Below are positions 16,538 to 24,826 of a stretch of DNA of 64,000 nucleotides, one piece after another. The translations under genes and the position numbers were made by a program. Origin of the DNA: Pedobacter sp. UBA4863 (GTDB taxonomy: Bacteria > Bacteroidota > Bacteroidia > Sphingobacteriales > Sphingobacteriaceae); NCBI RefSeq assembly GCF_002399615.1, contig NZ_DHDZ01000015.1, positions 77,951-141,950 of the forward strand, given 5' to 3'. Each line of letters begins with the position of its first letter. Position 1 is the first letter of the stretch. Below the pieces are notes generated by a model. It was given only the letters and a program-made list of their open reading frames with translations, ran no database searches and was not told the DNA's origin.

Positions 16538-17902
16538 ATGAATGCTAGTAATGAAAGCCCCTTTAGGGGTTTGGGGTTAAACAACAAAAAGACAATTCGT
16601 TCTTGGGCCTTTTTCGATTGGGCGAATTCGGCATATAACTTAGTTATCACTTCAACTATATTTCCGGCTTACTATACGGTAATCACTTCAGACAAAGACG
16701 ATAATACCATTGATTATGTTTATTTCTTTGGCTATAAAATCATTAATTCTGCTCTGTACAGTTACGCCATGGCATTTGCTTTTTTAGTAATTGCGCTGTT
16801 ATCTCCAATATTATCTTCTATTGCCGATACTCGTGGTAACAAGAAAATCTTCATGAAAATGTTTACCTACCTTGGTGCAATTGCTTGTAGTGCGCTTTTT
16901 TTCTTCGAGATTAATGCCGATAAAGGGATAAATACCTTAAATTTTAGTGTAATTATGTTTGTAATTGCAGCTATTGGTTTTTGGGGAAGTTTGGTGTTTT
17001 ATAATTCTTACCTACCCGAAATAGCAACGGTAGAAACGCAAGATAAGGTGAGTGCAAAAGGTTTTGCCTACGGCTATGTGGGTAGTATTGTACTACAAAT
17101 CATCTGTTTTGTGTTTGTATTTAAGCCAGAGTGGTTTGGTATTGTCGATGCTTCAATTCCGGCCCGTTTATCATTCCTGTTGGTGGGTATTTGGTGGATC
17201 GGCTTTGCCCAAATTCCTTTCAAAAACTTACCAAAAGGTAGCCCTAATTTCAAAACAGAAAAGAAAAATATCATGAGTAGTGGTTTCCAAGAGCTCAACA
17301 AAGTTTGGAAACAAGTAAAGCAAATGAAGTATTTGAAACGATTTTTGTTCGCTTTCTTTTTCTATTCAATGGGCGTACAAACGGTAATGTTAGTGGCAAC
17401 CATTTTTGGCGAGAAAATACTGCACTTGCCTACAGAAAAACTAATCGCAACTATTCTGATATTGCAATTGGTAGCTATCCCCGGTGCAATGCTCATGTCT
17501 TACCTATCGTCAAAGAAATTTGGTAATGTTAATGTGCTGATTGGTGTAGTAGTTATTTGGATTGGTAGTTGCATTGCCGCTTATTTCATCCATACCGAAT
17601 ATCAATTTTATGCACTCGCGGCAGTAATTGGTTTAATTATGGGTGGCATACAATCATTATCACGTTCTACGTATTCAAAATTTTTACCACAATCAAGTCC
17701 AGACCACACCTCTTTTTTTAGCTTTTACGATGTAACAGAGAAAGTTGCATTGGTTTTCGGTATGTTCAGTTTCGGTTATATTGAGGTGCTTAGCGGCAGT
17801 ATGCGTAATTCGGTTATTGCATTAGCACTATTTTTTGTTTTTGGTTTAGTATTTTTGCTGCTCTTAAAAAAGGTAGCGCCCAAAGCTGTGGTAGTAGAGT
17901 AG
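16538..17902 (+). CDS. MFS transporter, UMF1/Atg22-like family
   Basis: The 454-residue protein has about 12 hydrophobic segments and the family opening WAFFDWANSAYNLVITSTIFP, plus LSPILSSIADTRGNKK between early helices and GGIQSLSRSTYSKFLP late. UMF1/Atg22-like permeases export small solutes such as amino acids; substrate here is unknown. The first 14 residues, MNASNESPFRGLGL, come from an interspersed repeat (arm at 16556-16578) that is read in frame, so the ancestral start was probably near NNKKTIRSW. No ATG lies there now. A CCG-domain protein gene follows after 33 nt. Confidence 0.88.
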   Translation: MNASNESPFRGLGLNNKKTIRSWAFFDWANSAYNLVITSTIFPAYYTVITSDKDDNTIDYVYFFGYKIINSALYSYAMAFAFLVIALLSPILSSIADTRGNKKIFMKMFTYLGAIACSALFFFEINADKGINTLNFSVIMFVIAAIGFWGSLVFYNSYLPEIATVETQDKVSAKGFAYGYVGSIVLQIICFVFVFKPEWFGIVDASIPARLSFLLVGIWWIGFAQIPFKNLPKGSPNFKTEKKNIMSSGFQELNKVWKQVKQMKYLKRFLFAFFFYSMGVQTVMLVATIFGEKILHLPTEKLIATILILQLVAIPGAMLMSYLSSKKFGNVNVLIGVVVIWIGSCIAAYFIHTEYQFYALAAVIGLIMGGIQSLSRSTYSKFLPQSSPDHTSFFSFYDVTEKVALVFGMFSFGYIEVLSGSMRNSVIALALFFVFGLVFLLLLKKVAPKAVVVE

Positions 17903-17935
17903 GTTTAGTTAAGGGCAGGTACTTAAAAATATAGC

Positions 17936-18673
17936 ATGAAAATTGAATTATTTATCCCTTGTTTTATAGATCAGTTATATCCAGAAACAGCTTTTAATAC
18001 CATCAAAGTTTTGGAAAAAGCAGGTTGCGAAATTACCTATAACTCCAAGCAAACCTGTTGCGGACAACCAGCCTATAACGCGGGTTATTGGGAGCAGGCT
18101 AAAGAAATAGGCACTAAGTTTTTAGCCGATTTTTCGGAAACGAAATACATCGTAGCGCCATCTGCATCTTGCGTAGGTATGGTAAAAACAGGTTATAACG
18201 ATTTGTTTACCAATACCATGGTGCATAATAAATGTCGTAGTTTACAATCAAATATCTTTGAACTCTCAGATTTCTTGGTCAATGTATTAAAGAAAGATTA
18301 TTTCGGGGCAGAGTTAGAAGGGAAAGCAGTTTATCACGACTCTTGCAGTGGTTTAAGAGAATGTAAAATTAAAGAAGAGCCTCGCCAATTGTTATCAAGG
18401 GTTATTGGTTTGGAAATGGTAGAAATGAAAGACACCGATATGTGTTGCGGCTTTGGCGGTACTTTTGCCGTTAAATTCGATGCAATTTCTTCGGCAATGG
18501 CCGAGCAAAAAGTTAATAATGCCTTAGAAATGGATGCGGATTATATCATCTCTACCGATTTATCTTGCCTAATGCACTTAGACGGCTACATCAAGAAAAA
18601 CAACCTAGCCATTAAAACAATGCACCTGGCAGATGTTTTGGCTAATGGTTGGCTTGAAAGTACTGAATATTAG
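17936..18673 (+). CDS. CCG-domain Fe-S protein, LutA/YkgE-like
   Basis: The 245-residue protein contains the two CCG domains of the LutA/GlpC/HdrB group: QTCCGQPAYNAG near residue 40 and MCCGFGGTFAVK near residue 172, with VYHDSCSGLRE between. LutA, with LutB and LutC, oxidises L-lactate. Here no lutB or lutC follows, as the next gene is GLPGLI, so its role is inferred only from the family; it could act in another succinate/lactate-type oxidoreductase. It is cytoplasmic. It may be cotranscribed with the MFS transporter 33 nt upstream. Confidence 0.85.
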   Translation: MKIELFIPCFIDQLYPETAFNTIKVLEKAGCEITYNSKQTCCGQPAYNAGYWEQAKEIGTKFLADFSETKYIVAPSASCVGMVKTGYNDLFTNTMVHNKCRSLQSNIFELSDFLVNVLKKDYFGAELEGKAVYHDSCSGLRECKIKEEPRQLLSRVIGLEMVEMKDTDMCCGFGGTFAVKFDAISSAMAEQKVNNALEMDADYIISTDLSCLMHLDGYIKKNNLAIKTMHLADVLANGWLESTEY

Positions 18674-18752
18674 TAATTTATTACAATGTAAAACTCTAGT
18701 TATAAACGAAATAATTTAACTCTTTTTAACATAAGATACGTTTATTCTAAAC

Positions 18753-18760
18753 TACCTTTG
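18753..18760 (+). promoter_or_regulatory. -7 box (TACCTTTG) of the GLPGLI gene
   Basis: An exact TAnnTTTG lies 28 nt before the ATG at 18789. No TTG was seen at the expected distance, so the -33 element is not supported. Confidence 0.5.
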
Positions 18761-18788
18761 TGTACTATTAATTTAGAAGATATTATAA

Positions 18789-19664
18789 ATGAAAAAAATA
18801 TTTATCGCTTTTTTAAGCGTTTTAACCTTTACAATTACTGCGCAAGCGCAAAAAAAATCAGGAGCCATTCAATTCGAAACAGTGGTTGATCCTGTTGCTA
18901 TTGCCGAGGCTAGTGGCCGTCAAATTTCTGAAGAAATGAAGGCTCGTATGCCCAGATCGGTAAAAACTAATTACGAATTGCTTTACAACGCTACCAATGC
19001 GAGTTATATGCCAGTTACAGAGGTGGAAGACAGTAACTCTGGAGGTGGTAGGCCTGGTGGCATGAGGTTCGCATTTGGTGGATTTGGCGGCGGAAACCGT
19101 GAATATTTCTATACCTTCGCCGATCAGAAAGTGGTGGAGGTTTTTGATTTAATGGACACCACTTATGTAATGCCTTCTAAATTAACCGTGGCGTCAATCA
19201 ACCAGTTTGGAGGTGGTAATGCTGGAAGAAATAATAACCAAAACAACAGTGCAGTACAATTTTTAGACGTGCCACCAACAGTAGAAATCATAAAGTCTGA
19301 CGAAACAAAGAAAATAGTTAACCTTGATTGCAAAAAAGTAACTGTAAAAACCACACGTAAAGCCAATGTGTTAGGTATGGAAAAAGATGTGGTAGATGAA
19401 ACCGTACTTTGGTACACCAATGATTTAGGCTTCAATTTTTCGCCAATGCCAAATTTATGGACAGAAGGAGCTGTGTTGGCTATCGAGATTAAAGGTGGAG
19501 GTACTACCGCAAAAAGTATCGAATATAGAAATGTAAGCACTAGAGATGTAACTGCCCCCAAAAAAGCAGTTTCAATTACTCAAGAAGAATACCAAGCAAA
19601 AATGGCTGCTATGGGTAATAGGTTTAGAAATAACCGTCAAGGTGCAACCGGTAGGATAAACTAA
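18789..19664 (+). CDS. GLPGLI family secreted protein
   Basis: The 291-residue protein has a signal peptide (LSVLTFTITAQAQ), then an all-beta domain with YELLYNATNASYMPV and KIVNLDCKKVTVK, followed by VDETVLWYTNDLGFNFSPM, typical of the GLPGLI family of Bacteroidota. A Gly-rich insertion (GGGRPGGMRFAFGGFGGG, residues about 83-100) and an Asn/Gly-rich stretch (NAGRNNNQNNS) mark this member. Function is unknown; family members are periplasmic or surface proteins. A hairpin terminator follows 25 nt after the stop. Confidence 0.88.
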   Translation: MKKIFIAFLSVLTFTITAQAQKKSGAIQFETVVDPVAIAEASGRQISEEMKARMPRSVKTNYELLYNATNASYMPVTEVEDSNSGGGRPGGMRFAFGGFGGGNREYFYTFADQKVVEVFDLMDTTYVMPSKLTVASINQFGGGNAGRNNNQNNSAVQFLDVPPTVEIIKSDETKKIVNLDCKKVTVKTTRKANVLGMEKDVVDETVLWYTNDLGFNFSPMPNLWTEGAVLAIEIKGGGTTAKSIEYRNVSTRDVTAPKKAVSITQEEYQAKMAAMGNRFRNNRQGATGRIN

Positions 19665-19689
19665 GAAATTCCATTTTAATAATTTTCTG

Positions 19690-19720
19690 AAATGTCTCGA
19701 CCTTGGTCGAGACATTTTTT
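19690..19720 (+). terminator. intrinsic terminator after the GLPGLI gene
   Basis: AAATGTCTCGA (from 19690) pairs with TCGAGACATTT around CCTTGG, followed by six Ts. Confidence 0.9.
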
Positions 19721-19774
19721 GTTTAAGCTATACTCATCGCTAGAAGAAACCACGAAAACGGGTTAAACTTAACC

Positions 19775-19804
19775 TTGAAACTTCAGTATAAAGTCCTATC
19801 TTTG
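19775..19804 (+). promoter_or_regulatory. promoter of the thrS-infC-rpmI-rplT operon
   Basis: TTG at 19775-19777, exactly 19 nt, then TATCTTTG at 19797-19804. This leaves a leader of about 65 nt before thrS; I saw no recognised riboswitch in it. Confidence 0.75.
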
Positions 19805-19873
19805 CACAAAATAAAATCACACATGTAAGTGATTTTGCATAACAATTTTATAAACTCTAAATCATAGTTGTAG

Positions 19874-21799
19874 ATGATTAACATTACATTACCTGACGGT
19901 TCGGTACGTCAGTATGAAAAGGGCGTAAGTGCCCATCAAATTGCCTTGTCAATTTCAGAAGGCTTAGCAAGAAACGTTTTAGCAGCAGAAGTAAATGGAG
20001 AAGTTTGGGACAGTTCACGTCCAATCGAAGCTGACTCTGCAGTTAAATTATTGACCTGGAACGATACAGAGGGTAAAGCAACTTTCTGGCACTCGTCTGC
20101 ACACTTAATGGCCGAGGCTTTAGAAGCGCTTTATCCAGGCACTAAATTCGGTATTGGCCCTGCAATTGAAACAGGTTTTTACTACGATGTTGACTTTGGC
20201 GATATAGAATTTTCATCAGACGACTTCAAGAAAATTGAAGACAAGATGTTGGAATTGGCTAAGCAGAAGGAAGTTTTCGAACGTAAAAGCGTAAGTAAAG
20301 CAGATGCTATTAAGTATTTCACTGAAAAAGGCGACGAATATAAATTAGATTTACTAGAAGGGTTGGAAGACGGAAAAATTACTTTCTATACACAAGGTAG
20401 TTTTACTGATTTATGTCGTGGCCCACATATTCCAAACACAGGCTCAATCAAAGCTATAAAATTGATGAACGTAGCAGGTGCTTATTGGAGAGGTGATGAA
20501 ACTAAAAAACAATTAACGCGTATTTACGGTGTTACTTTTCCTAAAGCAAGTGAGTTAACAGAGTATCTTCATATGATTGAAGAAGCTAAAAAACGTGACC
20601 ACCGTAAATTGGGTAAAGAATTAGAGCTTTTCACTTTCTCAGAAAAAGTAGGCATGGGCCTGCCAATGTGGTTGCCAAAGGGAACGGCGTTACGTGAGCG
20701 TTTAGTTCAATTCTTAACTAAAGCACAACAAAAATCGGGTTATGACCAAGTAATTACACCGCATATTGGGCATAAGAACCTGTACATCACTTCTGGCCAC
20801 TATGAAAAATATGGTAAAGATAGTTTCCAACCTATAAAAACACCACAAGAAGGAGAGGAGTTCTTCTTAAAACCGATGAACTGCCCGCACCACTGCGAGT
20901 TGTACAAATTTAAGCCACGTTCTTATAAAGATTTGCCAGTTCGCTTTGCAGAATTTGGTACGGTTTACCGTTATGAGCAAAGTGGGGAGTTGCACGGTTT
21001 AACTCGTGTGCGTGGTTTTACCCAAGATGATGCCCACTTATTCTGCCGTCCAGACCAAGTAAAAGAAGAATTTAAAAAAGTTATCGATTTGGTGCTTTAC
21101 GTGTTCAAATCTTTAGGTTTTGATAGCTATGTAGCTCAGGTTTCTTTACGTGATCCAGAAAATAAAGCAAAATATATCGGTTCTGATGAGAATTGGAAAT
21201 TGGCCGAAACTGCAATTATAGAAGCTGCAGAAGAAAAAGGTTTGCCAACTGTTGTAGAATACGGTGAGGCGGCTTTTTACGGGCCAAAGTTAGATTTTAT
21301 GGTGCGTGATGCTTTGGGTAGAAAATGGCAATTAGGTACTATCCAAGTAGATTATAACCTGCCAGAGCGTTTCGAATTGGAATATACTGGAAGCGATAAT
21401 CAAAAACATCGGCCTGTAATGATACACCGTGCCCCATTTGGTTCTATGGAGCGCTTTGTGGCTGTACTGATCGAACATTGCGGTGGAAATTTCCCATTAT
21501 GGCTTTCTCCTGAGCAATACATCATTCTTCCTATTTCAGAAAAGTATGAAGAATATGCAAAAAAAGTTTCAGAAGAACTAAATATTTCCGATATTCGCGG
21601 TCTAATTGACTTCCGTGATGAGAAGATTGGAAGGAAAATTAGAGATGCTGAAGTTAAAAAGTTGCCTTATATGCTGATAATTGGCGAAAAGGAGATGGAA
21701 GAAGGCAAGGTTTCTGTTCGTAAACATGGCGAAGGAGATTTGGGAAGCATGACTTTAGCAGCATTTAGTGAATTAATTAACAAAGAAATAACAGTTTAA
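19874..21799 (+). CDS. thrS: threonyl-tRNA synthetase
   Basis: The 641-residue protein is full length: TGS domain (MINITLPDGSVRQYEKGVS), editing domain with HSSAHLMAEAL and the TDLCRGPH zinc/editing motif, class II catalytic core with MNCPHHCELYK, FAEFGTVYRYEQSGELHGL and RAPFGSMERFVAVLIEH, and a C-terminal anticodon-binding domain. It charges tRNA-Thr and clears misacylated Ser. It heads the translation operon thrS-infC-rpmI-rplT, with infC starting 13 nt after its stop. Confidence 0.98.
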   Translation: MINITLPDGSVRQYEKGVSAHQIALSISEGLARNVLAAEVNGEVWDSSRPIEADSAVKLLTWNDTEGKATFWHSSAHLMAEALEALYPGTKFGIGPAIETGFYYDVDFGDIEFSSDDFKKIEDKMLELAKQKEVFERKSVSKADAIKYFTEKGDEYKLDLLEGLEDGKITFYTQGSFTDLCRGPHIPNTGSIKAIKLMNVAGAYWRGDETKKQLTRIYGVTFPKASELTEYLHMIEEAKKRDHRKLGKELELFTFSEKVGMGLPMWLPKGTALRERLVQFLTKAQQKSGYDQVITPHIGHKNLYITSGHYEKYGKDSFQPIKTPQEGEEFFLKPMNCPHHCELYKFKPRSYKDLPVRFAEFGTVYRYEQSGELHGLTRVRGFTQDDAHLFCRPDQVKEEFKKVIDLVLYVFKSLGFDSYVAQVSLRDPENKAKYIGSDENWKLAETAIIEAAEEKGLPTVVEYGEAAFYGPKLDFMVRDALGRKWQLGTIQVDYNLPERFELEYTGSDNQKHRPVMIHRAPFGSMERFVAVLIEHCGGNFPLWLSPEQYIILPISEKYEEYAKKVSEELNISDIRGLIDFRDEKIGRKIRDAEVKKLPYMLIIGEKEMEEGKVSVRKHGEGDLGSMTLAAFSELINKEITV

Positions 21800-21812
21800 A
21801 CAAGGAAAGCAT

Positions 21813-22385
21813 TTGGCATTAGGAAGACCAGGATTTAACAGGGGACCACGTCCACCTTTTAAGAAAAAAGAAGCAGAACATAATATTAACGAGCATATCC
21901 GTGCTCAAGAGGTTAGGCTAGCTGGGGATAATGTAGAGCAAGGTATTTATCCTTTGTCAAAAGCATTGGCAATTGCCGATGAGCTAGAGCTTGATTTAGT
22001 AGAGATTTCCCCAAATGCAAATCCACCAGTTTGCCGTATCATGGACTATAGCAAGTTTATGTACGAGCAAAAGAAAAAGCAAAAGGAAATCAAAGCTAAT
22101 GCTAAGCAAACGGTTATTAAAGAAATCCGTTTCGGACCTAATACCAACGAACACGATTTTCAATTTAAATTGAAACATGCTATTGGTTTTTTGGAAGCAG
22201 GCGAGAAAGTAAGAGCTTATGTACACTTTAAAGGTAGAGCTATTGTTTACAAGGAACAAGGTGAAATCTTACTGTTGAAATTTGCTCAAGCGTTGGAAGA
22301 AATAGGTAAAGTAGAACTTCTACCTAAATTAGAAGGTAAGCGTATGTTTTTAACATTAGCACCTAAAGCAGCGAAAAAACAATAA
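21813..22385 (+). CDS. infC: translation initiation factor IF-3, TTG start
   Basis: The 190-residue protein carries both IF-3 domains: NINEHIRAQEVRL ... EQGIYPLSKALAIADELELD, PPVCRIMDYSKF with the Lys-rich linker, and EIRFGPNTNEHDFQFK and VRAYVHFKGRAIVYKEQG. IF-3 binds the 30S subunit and rejects non-canonical start codons. The only start that keeps the conserved N-terminus (MALGRPGFNRGPRPPFKKK) is TTG at 21813; the first in-frame ATG is internal to domain one. A weak start codon allows IF-3 to limit its own synthesis, as known for the AUU start of E. coli infC. Confidence 0.97.
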   Translation: MALGRPGFNRGPRPPFKKKEAEHNINEHIRAQEVRLAGDNVEQGIYPLSKALAIADELELDLVEISPNANPPVCRIMDYSKFMYEQKKKQKEIKANAKQTVIKEIRFGPNTNEHDFQFKLKHAIGFLEAGEKVRAYVHFKGRAIVYKEQGEILLLKFAQALEEIGKVELLPKLEGKRMFLTLAPKAAKKQ

Positions 22386-22407
22386 ATTATATAAATAAAC
22401 ACAGGTT

Positions 22408-22608
22408 ATGCCAAAAATGAAAACCAATTCCAGTGCTAAAAAGCGTTTTTCGCTTACTGGAACAGGTAAAATTGCAAGAAAGAACGCATACAAAAGCCAC
22501 ATCTTAACAAAGAAAAGCACAAAACGTAAGCGTAACTTAACCACCACTAGCATGGTAAATGATGCAGATATGGGCAACGTTAAACGTATGCTTTGCATCG
22601 GTAAGTAA
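22408..22608 (+). CDS. rpmI: 50S ribosomal protein L35
   Basis: The 66-residue basic protein PKMKTNSSAKKRFSLTGTGK, with SHILTKKSTKRKRNL and an IGK tail, is a full-length L35, which binds 23S rRNA in the large subunit. It lies 22 nt after infC and 73 nt before rplT in the classical order. Confidence 0.97.
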   Translation: MPKMKTNSSAKKRFSLTGTGKIARKNAYKSHILTKKSTKRKRNLTTTSMVNDADMGNVKRMLCIGK

Positions 22609-22681
22609 TTAATTTTTAACCCGATACTCGGTTTCAAGATTGCTGCAACAAGCAACACCGCTTATCAAAATTTAACACATT

Positions 22682-23026
22682 ATGCCTCGTTCGGTAAACG
22701 TAGTAGCTGCTAGACGCAGAAGAAAAAAAGTCCTTAACATGGCCAAAGGCTATTGGGGATCAAGAAGCAAGGTTTTTACCATTGCTAAAAACACAGTAGA
22801 AAAAGGTTTGCAATATGCATACCGTGACCGTAAAGCTAAGAAAAGAGAATTCCGTGCTTTATGGATCCAACGTATCAACGCCGGTGCTCGTGAGTACGGC
22901 ATATCTTACTCTCAATTAATTGGTAAGTTAGCTGCAAAAAACATCGGTTTAAACCGTAAAGTTTTAGCTGATTTAGCTATGAACAATAAAGAAGCTTTTA
23001 AAGCTGTTATTGATGCAGTAAAATAA
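22682..23026 (+). CDS. rplT: 50S ribosomal protein L20
   Basis: The 114-residue protein PRSVNVVAARRRRKKVLNMA with GYWGSRSKVFTIAKNTVEK and LWIQRINAGAREYG is a full-length L20, an early 23S-binding assembly protein. It is the last gene of the operon and is followed by a strong terminator. Confidence 0.98.
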   Translation: MPRSVNVVAARRRRKKVLNMAKGYWGSRSKVFTIAKNTVEKGLQYAYRDRKAKKREFRALWIQRINAGAREYGISYSQLIGKLAAKNIGLNRKVLADLAMNNKEAFKAVIDAVK

Positions 23027-23046
23027 GATACTGAAATATTTTAATG

Positions 23047-23079
23047 AAAAGGGAGCAATGAAAATTGTTCCCTTTTTTT
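23047..23079 (+). terminator. intrinsic terminator after rplT
   Basis: AAAAGGGAGCAAT (23047-23059), GAAA tetraloop, then ATTGTTCCCTTTT with a run of Ts. One G-T pair in the stem. Confidence 0.92.
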
Positions 23080-23174
23080 ATTGCTAATTCTATGTTGTAC
23101 CACAAATTAGTGTTTAAACATTATTACAAATGATAAAATCTATTGTTTATCTTTACAGTTGACAAAAATAAATC

Positions 23175-24392
23175 ATGATGAAATTGTTTTCCCTAATAGC
23201 GCTTACCGGCCTATTATTCTCTTGTTCGCCAAAAATTAAGGCCACCAAAGTTGATACCACTAACGCGGGCATTAAAACTGGTGCAGAACAAACTGAATTG
23301 TATTTGCCTTTGATTAAGGGAAAGCGAGTAGCCATACTAGCTAATCAGACATCTATAATTGGAAAAACACATTTGGTAGATAGTTTGCAGAAGCTAGGAG
23401 TAAACATTGTAAAAGTGTTTGGTCCTGAGCATGGTTTTAGAGGTAATGCAAGTGCGGGTGCAAAAGTTTCTGACGAGATTGATCAACGCACAGGCATTCC
23501 AATTATCTCGTTATACGGTAAAAAGAACAAGCCAAGTAAGGAAGATTTAGCCGATGTAGATATTTTAATTTACGACTTGCAAGATGTTGGCGTACGTTTT
23601 TACACCAATATTAATGCTTTATCACGTTTAATGGAGGCTTGCGAAGAAAGTAAAAAAACATTGTTGATTTTAGATCGACCAAATCCAAATAGGTATTTAA
23701 TTGATGGACCAGTGTTAGATATGAAATACAAATCTGGTATTGGCATGTTTCCAATTCCTATGTCGCATGGTTTAACGGTGGCCGAGTTTGCACAAATGGC
23801 AAATGGCGAAGGTTGGTTAAAAAACAGAGTAAAAGCTGATTTGAAAATCATTCCTGTGGCCAACTATAACCACGATATGCCTTACACTTTGCCAGTGCCA
23901 CCATCACCAAATTTGAATACACAACAGGCTATTTTATTGTATCCAAGTGTATGCATGTTCGAAGGAGTGTATGTTAACCACGGTAGGGGTACCTATAATC
24001 CTTTTACAATTTTGGGAAGCCCTGCATACAAGGGAATTTACGAATTCAGCTTTACGCCAAAAAGCATCAAAGGTATGGCCGAAACACCAATTTTTATGGA
24101 TGAAGTTTGCTACGGTATCGATCTGCGCAACTACGACACGCAGAAGTTGGTGAAAAGCAAAAAAATCAATTTCGAATGGATAATGGAACTCTACAAAGCA
24201 CATCCTAAAAAAGAGCAGTTCTTTGAATCGAAGTTCAGCAACCAAATGAACAACATCGAAATTCAAATTGGCCGTGGTGATTTTAGACAGCAGATCATTG
24301 ATGGCGTGCCTATTGAAACCATAAGAGCAGGCTGGGAGCCAGGTTTGAAGGCTTACAAGGAAATGAGGAAGAAGTATTTGTTGTATCCTTGA
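23175..24392 (+). CDS. DUF1343 lipoprotein, NamZ-like exo-N-acetylmuramidase
   Basis: The product begins with a lipoprotein signal (ALTGLLFSC) and has the DUF1343 core: KRVAILANQTSIIG, KVFGPEHGFRGNASAGAKV, LIYDLQDVGVRFYT, LDRPNPN, then PYTLPVPPSPNLNTQQAI. DUF1343 includes NamZ, an exo-beta-N-acetylmuramidase used in muropeptide recovery. The ATG at 23175 gives 405 residues; the second Met, one codon later, is equally possible. It is monocistronic, followed by a 434-nt spacer that opens the accessory island. Confidence 0.88.
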   Translation: MMKLFSLIALTGLLFSCSPKIKATKVDTTNAGIKTGAEQTELYLPLIKGKRVAILANQTSIIGKTHLVDSLQKLGVNIVKVFGPEHGFRGNASAGAKVSDEIDQRTGIPIISLYGKKNKPSKEDLADVDILIYDLQDVGVRFYTNINALSRLMEACEESKKTLLILDRPNPNRYLIDGPVLDMKYKSGIGMFPIPMSHGLTVAEFAQMANGEGWLKNRVKADLKIIPVANYNHDMPYTLPVPPSPNLNTQQAILLYPSVCMFEGVYVNHGRGTYNPFTILGSPAYKGIYEFSFTPKSIKGMAETPIFMDEVCYGIDLRNYDTQKLVKSKKINFEWIMELYKAHPKKEQFFESKFSNQMNNIEIQIGRGDFRQQIIDGVPIETIRAGWEPGLKAYKEMRKKYLLYP

Positions 24393-24826
24393 TCGTTGCT
24401 TAATGCTGACCACTTTGTAGGTGCCAAGTAAGGTTATTTCATAAGGTTCGAAATATTGTTTAAGTAATTATAAAGGTGTAAATCTTACTTGTTCTTTGGA
24501 TAGGGTACTACCATATACCCACATCTTTACCACCCCCTTTAATTCCCCCGCCAGCGGTGGACACATGTAGTTTAAGCGTTTTGCATATCCCCCTCTGCGA
24601 GGGGGCAGGGGGAGGAATTAAGTACTTTTAGTTATTTTCAATTCATTAAAACATTAATCGTTGTTTGACGACTGATTATTCCTCACATGCTAAAATAAGA
24701 CTAAAAATTGTTTAAAATTCTCTTATTCTTACCAAAAAGGTAAAAATAAGCATGAAAAATAAAGCCTATTTTTACAAAAATATAATAATAAGAGGGAAAT
24801 GAGTTTATTAAAGGTTTAATTTGACA
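24393..24826. repeat. 434-nt spacer with a C-rich/G-rich inverted repeat
   Basis: I see no gene. An inverted repeat spans about 24538-24621: TTTAATTCCCCC on the left and GGGGGAGGAATTAA on the right, with an inner perfect hairpin CCCCCTC-TGC-GAGGGGG at 24589-24605. It is unlike flanking AT-rich DNA and looks like an interspersed repeat at the island border. It may also serve as a terminator for the convergent genes on both sides. Confidence 0.65.

Noticed and set aside
19805..19873. T-box or other tRNA-sensing leader of thrS
   Set aside because: The leader is about 65 nt with no T-box sequence or terminator/antiterminator pair.
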